64,000 nt of DNA from contig NZ_JBOITM010000066.1 in the NCBI RefSeq assembly GCF_050717535.1, positions 89,245 through 153,244 on the forward strand. Direction: 5' to 3'. The stretch is from Clostridium_AD sp050717535. GTDB taxonomy: Bacteria > Bacillota > Clostridia > Clostridiales > Clostridiaceae. The notes under the pieces are model-generated. The model did no database searches, was not told where the DNA came from, and saw nothing but the letters and a program-made list of their open reading frames with translations. A program made the translations under genes and the position numbers. This document shows, in pieces, positions 59,321 to 64,000 of the stretch (its first letter is position 1; each line of letters opens with the position of its first letter).

Positions 59321-62300
59321 ATGAAAAAAATATTACATGTTGGATTAGATGTAGGATCTACTACTGTTAAGATAGTAGTACTAAATCAGCAAGAGAAAAT
59401 AATATATAGTAAATATCAGAGGCATTTTTCTGATATAAAAAGCACAATAGCCGATCTTTTATCTGAGGCTTTTAGTAATTTCAAAGAATGCAATATTACT
59501 ATAATGGTGACGGGTTCTGGTGGACTAGCTCTATCTAAATGGTTAAACATTGAATTTATACAAGAAGTAATAGCCAGCACTTATGCTATAGAAAATATTA
59601 TTCCAAGAACTAATGTAGCTATAGAGCTAGGTGGAGAAGATGCAAAGATTATTTATTTTGATGGAGGAATAGACCAAAGAATGAATGGTACTTGTGCTGG
59701 AGGTACTGGTGCATTTATTGATCAGATGGCGTCACTTCTTCAAACGGATGCCACAGGGCTTAATGAACTTGCAAAGGGATATAAAACTATATACCCAATT
59801 GCAGCTAGGTGTGGAGTATTTGCAAAAACAGATATTCAACCACTATTAAATGAAGGTGCTGCAAAAGAAGATATTGCTGTATCAATTTTTCAGGCAGTAG
59901 TTAATCAAACTATTAGTGGACTTGCTTGTGGCAAACCCATTAAAGGGAATGTTGCATTTTTAGGGGGACCTTTATTTTTCTTGTCTGAACTACGACAAAG
60001 GTTCATTTCAACTTTGAAATTAACAGGGGATGAAATTATTTTTCCGGAGAATTCTCAGCTATTTGTTGCGCTAGGTGCAGCTATGGCGTCAAAGGATAAA
60101 CATATTATTTCCTTTGAAGAATTAAATAAGCAACTTCCAAAGTTAAAGGAAGCATCTAACCAGGAAGTCCAAAGACTTAGACCCTTATTTTTAGATGAGG
60201 AAGAGTTAGAAGTTTTTAACAAGAGGCAGAGTCAATATAAGGTAGCAAGAAGAGAATTAAAAGATTATAAGGGAAATTGTTTCTTGGGAATAGATGCAGG
60301 GTCTACTACTACTAAGGCTACACTTATAGATGAAGATGGAGCACTTTTATATTCTTACTATGGAAGTAATGAAGGTAATCCATTAACTATGGTTAGAAAA
60401 ATATTAAAGAATATATATACTATTTTACCAGTTGGTGCAATTATACGAAATTCGGCAGTAACAGGCTATGGTGAAGGATTAATAATGGCAGCCTTAAAAG
60501 TGGACATAGGAGAAATTGAAACTATAGCCCATTACAAGGCGGCAGAATTCTTTCTACCGGGTGCAGATTTTATATTGGATATTGGTGGACAAGATATGAA
60601 ATGTTTAAAAATAAAAGACGGGGTAATAGATAGTATAATGCTAAATGAAGCTTGTTCCTCTGGATGTGGATCTTTCATTGAAACCTTTGCTAATTCTTTA
60701 AATATGGAAGTAGAGGATTTTGCAACTGTAGCTCTTAGTTCTAAAAGCCCAGTAGACCTTGGTTCAAGGTGTACTGTGTTTATGAATTCAAGAGTCAAGC
60801 AAGTTCAAAAGGAAGGTGCCTCAGTAGGAGATATATCAGCAGGACTATCTTACTCTGTAATTAAAAATGCACTGCTAAAGGTTATTAAAATAAGAGATCC
60901 AAAGGAAATGGGTAAAAAAATAATTGTTCAAGGCGGAACTTTTTATAATGATGCGGTTCTTAGGGCTTTTGAACTTATTTCTGGGAGAGAAGCTGTTAGA
61001 CCAGATATTGCAGGGTTAATGGGCGCATTTGGAGCAGCACTTATTGCAAAAGAAAGAAATGAAGAAAACAAAATTTCTACATTATTAACACTAGAACAAT
61101 TAGATAGTTTTGTTGTAGAAACTTCTATGGGTAGATGCAAACAATGCGCAAATCAATGTGTTCTTACCATTAACAAATTTGATAATGAAAGAGAATTTAT
61201 ATCTGGCAACCGTTGTGAGAAGGCACTAGGACTTAGCCATAATAAAGAAGAAATACCAAATCTTTACGACTACAAATACAAAAGAATATTTAATTATATT
61301 CCACTAAAGAAGGAAGACGCAATTAGAGGGGTAATAGGTATTCCAAGAGTGCTTAACATATATGAGAATTATCCATTTTGGTTTACATTCTTTACAACTT
61401 TGGGTTTTAGGGTAGAATTGTCACAAAGATCTTCCAAACAGATATATGAAATGGGAATAGATACAATACCCTCAGAATCTGCTTGTTACCCTGCTAAAAT
61501 AGTACATGGGCATATAATGAGTCTTATTAATAAGGGAATAGACACTATATTTTATCCTTGTATTCCCTATGAAAAAAAAGAGCAACCGGGAGCAGATGAT
61601 CATTATAACTGTCCTATAGTAACTTCTTATCCTGAGGTAATTAAAAATAATATGGATATTTTGAAGGAAAGGAATATTGTTTTTCTAAGTCCTTTTATAT
61701 CTTTAGACAATAATAAAAAATTGATTTTGAGATTAGCTGATGAGTTTGCAAGTTTTGGTATTGAGAAAAGCGAAATAGTTACAGCAGTTAAAAAAGCATG
61801 GGATGAAACTGATAAGGTAAAATTGGATATTCAAAATAAAGGTGAAGAAGTAATAGAATATATTAGGCGTACTGGAAAAAAAGGAATAGTTTTGGCTGGG
61901 AGACCTTATCATATAGACCCAGAAATTAATCATGGCATACCAAGTGTTATAACAGATTTTGATATGCCCGTGCTAACAGAGGATTCTGTGGCTCATTTAG
62001 GTGTTGTTGAAAGACCATTAAGAGTAGTAGATCAATGGGTTTATCATTCTAGATTATATGCAGCTGCTAGTTTTGTAGCAAAAGAGCCAAATATTGAGCT
62101 TATCCAGCTGAATTCTTTTGGGTGTGGACTAGATGCTGTTACAACAGATCAAGTTCAGGAGATTTTAAGTAATAATGGAAAGATATATACAACACTAAAA
62201 ATTGATGAAGGAAACAATTTGGGAGCAGCGAAAATTAGAATTAGATCTCTAAAGGCAGCCCTTAATGAAAGGGATAAAAATGGAACTTTGCCGAAGAAAA

Positions 62301-63601
62301 TTGAGCTGGTCCATGATAGGCTTATTTTTACAAAAGAGATGAGAAAAAAACACACAATTTTATCCCCACAAATGTCTCCAATACATTTTCAATTTATACA
62401 GGAGGCATTTAACTCATCAGGGTACAATTTAGAGATTTTACCTTCAGTGGATACTCAGGCTGTAGAAGAAGGCTTAAAATATGTAAACAATGATGCCTGT
62501 TATCCAACAATAATTGTAGTAGGGCAAATAATTGCTGCGCTAAAATCAGGTAAGTATGATATAGGAAATACTTCCGTTATAATTTCTCAAACTGGTGGAG
62601 GATGTAGAGCTACAAATTACATTGGATTTCTTAGGAAAGCACTTAAGGAAGCGGGATTTCCAAATGTTCCAGTGGTATCCTTAAATGCTGCTGGTCTTGA
62701 GTCAAATCCGGGGTTTAAATTCTCGCACTCGTTGGTTAAAAAATCAATAATGTCCTTGGTCTACGGAGACTTACTTATGAAGGTGCTCTATAAGGTTAGA
62801 CCATACGAGAGGATACTGGGTTCAGCTAATTTACTTTATGAAAAATGGGTAAAAATATGCAAAGAGTCAGTAATAAAGGGTAAAAGTCAAGAGTTTAAAT
62901 ATAATATTTCTGCTATAGTGGCTGATTTTGATAATTTAGAACTTAAAAATGTTTCGAAACCTCAGATAGGTCTAGTAGGAGAGATTTTAGTCAAGTTTCA
63001 TCCTACAGCTAACAATAATATTATAAATGTTATTGAAAGTGAAGGTGGAGAGGCAGTGATGCCGGGTTTGATAGATTTTTTCCTATACTGTGCTTTTGAT
63101 GCCAACTTTAAACATGACTATTTGGGTAAGAGCAAGAAAGATCAAATATTAAATAATATAGCAATTACCTATATAGAAAGTTTTAGAAAACACATGAAGT
63201 CAGTGCTTGGGAATAGTAAAAGATTTCACGCACCAAAAACTATACGAGAGTTAGCAGCGGGGGCATCCCCTATTTTATCATTGGGGAATCAAACTGGTGA
63301 AGGATGGTTTTTGACTGGTGAAATGGTGGAACTTATTGAAAGCGGTACAAAAAATATAGTGTGTATGCAGCCTTTCGCTTGTCTTCCTAACCATGTTACA
63401 GGTAAGGGAATGATTAAAGAATTAAAGAGAAGGTACCCAGGTGCAAATATAACTGCCATAGATTATGACCCTGGTGCTAGTGAAGTAAATCAAATTAATA
63501 GAATAAAACTCATGATGGCTGTTGCATTAAAAAATCTTAATACTGATATAGAGGTTGAAGATGCACATTCAGAAGTAGCTAGTGATAAAAAAGTAGATTA
63601 A
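59321..63601 (+). CDS. Fused 2-hydroxyacyl-CoA dehydratase activator-type protein
   Basis: A 1426-residue cytosolic iron-sulfur protein. Two ASKHA ATPase domains come first: one from residue 5 (GLDVGSTTVKIVVL, with TCAGGTGAF and AARCGVF) and one from about 324 (GIDAGSTTTKATL, with ACSSGCGSF and GSRCTVF). These cysteines match those that bridge a 4Fe-4S cluster between activator subunits. A four-cysteine patch near 606-635 (CKQCANQC ... RC) follows, then DUF2229-like and HgdB/HgdC-related dehydratase-type regions to the end. Related activators give ATP-driven one-electron reduction. The true substrate is unknown. GGGGG lies upstream of the ATG. Confidence 0.9.
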   Translation: MKKILHVGLDVGSTTVKIVVLNQQEKIIYSKYQRHFSDIKSTIADLLSEAFSNFKECNITIMVTGSGGLALSKWLNIEFIQEVIASTYAIENIIPRTNVAIELGGEDAKIIYFDGGIDQRMNGTCAGGTGAFIDQMASLLQTDATGLNELAKGYKTIYPIAARCGVFAKTDIQPLLNEGAAKEDIAVSIFQAVVNQTISGLACGKPIKGNVAFLGGPLFFLSELRQRFISTLKLTGDEIIFPENSQLFVALGAAMASKDKHIISFEELNKQLPKLKEASNQEVQRLRPLFLDEEELEVFNKRQSQYKVARRELKDYKGNCFLGIDAGSTTTKATLIDEDGALLYSYYGSNEGNPLTMVRKILKNIYTILPVGAIIRNSAVTGYGEGLIMAALKVDIGEIETIAHYKAAEFFLPGADFILDIGGQDMKCLKIKDGVIDSIMLNEACSSGCGSFIETFANSLNMEVEDFATVALSSKSPVDLGSRCTVFMNSRVKQVQKEGASVGDISAGLSYSVIKNALLKVIKIRDPKEMGKKIIVQGGTFYNDAVLRAFELISGREAVRPDIAGLMGAFGAALIAKERNEENKISTLLTLEQLDSFVVETSMGRCKQCANQCVLTINKFDNEREFISGNRCEKALGLSHNKEEIPNLYDYKYKRIFNYIPLKKEDAIRGVIGIPRVLNIYENYPFWFTFFTTLGFRVELSQRSSKQIYEMGIDTIPSESACYPAKIVHGHIMSLINKGIDTIFYPCIPYEKKEQPGADDHYNCPIVTSYPEVIKNNMDILKERNIVFLSPFISLDNNKKLILRLADEFASFGIEKSEIVTAVKKAWDETDKVKLDIQNKGEEVIEYIRRTGKKGIVLAGRPYHIDPEINHGIPSVITDFDMPVLTEDSVAHLGVVERPLRVVDQWVYHSRLYAAASFVAKEPNIELIQLNSFGCGLDAVTTDQVQEILSNNGKIYTTLKIDEGNNLGAAKIRIRSLKAALNERDKNGTLPKKIELVHDRLIFTKEMRKKHTILSPQMSPIHFQFIQEAFNSSGYNLEILPSVDTQAVEEGLKYVNNDACYPTIIVVGQIIAALKSGKYDIGNTSVIISQTGGGCRATNYIGFLRKALKEAGFPNVPVVSLNAAGLESNPGFKFSHSLVKKSIMSLVYGDLLMKVLYKVRPYERILGSANLLYEKWVKICKESVIKGKSQEFKYNISAIVADFDNLELKNVSKPQIGLVGEILVKFHPTANNNIINVIESEGGEAVMPGLIDFFLYCAFDANFKHDYLGKSKKDQILNNIAITYIESFRKHMKSVLGNSKRFHAPKTIRELAAGASPILSLGNQTGEGWFLTGEMVELIESGTKNIVCMQPFACLPNHVTGKGMIKELKRRYPGANITAIDYDPGASEVNQINRIKLMMAVALKNLNTDIEVEDAHSEVASDKKVD

Positions 63602-63647
63602 AACAAGAAATTACATTGAAAAATTTTTCTTGAATTATGCTTTAACT

Positions 63648-63832
63648 AAAAGTATATATTGCTGGAATGCTCTCGCTTCGCTAAGTAATTCTAAACTAAT
63701 TTTATTGAAAGATACTAAAAAGTGCAAACTGGCATATGCTCAAACATGCACTTTTCTTAACGCATCTTCCACAAAAATTAGTTAAGAATTACTAAAGCTT
63801 GTTCGAATGCATTCTGCGCAATATATACTTTT
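63648..63832. repeat. Palindromic element A, copy 5 (185 bp)
   Basis: A perfect 15-bp terminal inverted repeat AAAAGTATATATTGC (63648-63662 and 63818-63832). The apical stem is AAAAGTGCA/TGCACTTTT around AACTGGCATATGCTCAAACA (63717-63755). It starts 47 bp after the large gene's stop. The remaining 63833-64000 holds no recognisable gene; a TATAAT at 63968 could start a transcript beyond the window. Confidence 0.85.
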
Positions 63833-64000
63833 GTTAGCATAATCCAAGAAAAATACCTAATTTTAATGTTTATTGACTCAAACTTCGCACAAGTAAAACT
63901 CGCATAAAACCTTGATATATAAACGTTTAAAAGCATTAATAAGTATAAAAATCCTCTTAAAAATGATATAATGTAAGTAACAACAAATACATAAACATCA

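Noticed and set aside
1..64000. tRNA, rRNA, CRISPR array, transposase or prophage
   Set aside because: I looked for tRNA-like cloverleaf ends, regularly spaced identical repeats, DDE or Tyr/Ser recombinase motifs and phage structural genes and saw none. The palindromic families have no transposase within the window.
63601..64000. A further gene after the giant protein
   Set aside because: After element A copy 5 no frame with a start and ribosome site is visible before the window end.

Overview
The window reads as chromosomal DNA of a strict anaerobe of the genus Clostridium (cluster I). Evidence: AT-rich sequence throughout, strong GGAGG-type ribosome binding sites with frequent TTG/GTG starts, a clostridial-type hybrid cluster protein, a complete Rnf complex, a large activator/dehydratase fusion protein and clostridial regulators (GlpP, probable CodY sites, an FMN riboswitch on ribDEBAH). 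I cannot name the species. There is no rRNA, tRNA, CRISPR array, transposase or prophage; this is a housekeeping and metabolic segment.

Layout. 1-1320: end of a polar amino-acid ABC transporter (permease cut by the window edge, binding lipoprotein). 1610-5580: riboflavin operon ribD-ribE-ribBA-ribH behind a promoter, an FMN riboswitch and a terminator. 5588-6016: palindromic repeats. 6092-9086: small membrane protein, GGDEF diguanylate cyclase, HAD hydrolase, 5-formyl-THF cyclo-ligase. 9402-15085: oppBCDF-oppA peptide importer. 15435-18468: sodium-dependent (NSS/MetP-type) transporter with two tiny MetS-like subunits, each unit having the same promoter with a CodY-like box inside it. 18627-20579: ApbE, NusG-II-domain protein and Gx transporter, convergent with rnfCDGEAB (20967-25951). 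26371-30557: YceG-TelA stress pair and RarA. 30841-37073: PepF, YtxG/YtxH-like envelope proteins, PlsC, Na/Pi cotransporter, ECF S component. 37415-41544: hybrid cluster protein, 52-aa protein, HPr, DNA polymerase IV. 41592-50719: hypotheticals, CCA-adding enzyme, two DUF1292 proteins, HD protein, radical SAM protein, BirA, UPF0158, GlpP, MgtC-like protein. 50960-56889: DEAD-box helicase, QueT under a preQ1-I riboswitch, M16 peptidase, RecX, transglutaminase-like protein. 56909-63601: TPR protein, NitT/TauT-type ABC pair without a binding protein, and a 1426-residue 2-hydroxyacyl-CoA dehydratase activator-type protein.

Functional threads. Flavin: the rib operon makes riboflavin, ApbE attaches FMN to threonines of RnfG and RnfD, and Rnf couples ferredoxin/NAD electron flow to an ion gradient. 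Ion-driven solute carriers (NSS, Na/Pi) can use such a gradient if the coupling ion is sodium. Nitrogen nutrition: Opp, NSS/MetS, the amino-acid ABC importer, PepF and the M16 peptidase fit an amino-acid-using anaerobe.

The most unusual content is non-coding. A family of five ~190-bp hairpin elements sits directly behind stop codons; their stem sequences differ between copies but stay paired, while the loop is conserved. A second palindromic family (20580-20879, with a related block near 5823) and a third short repeat (three copies, two flanking the HPr gene) are also present. Other points of interest are the repeated CodY-boxed promoter with an orphan MetS-like gene, likely AUA and AUU start codons for apbE and glpP, and two overlapping divergent promoters at 9117-9166.
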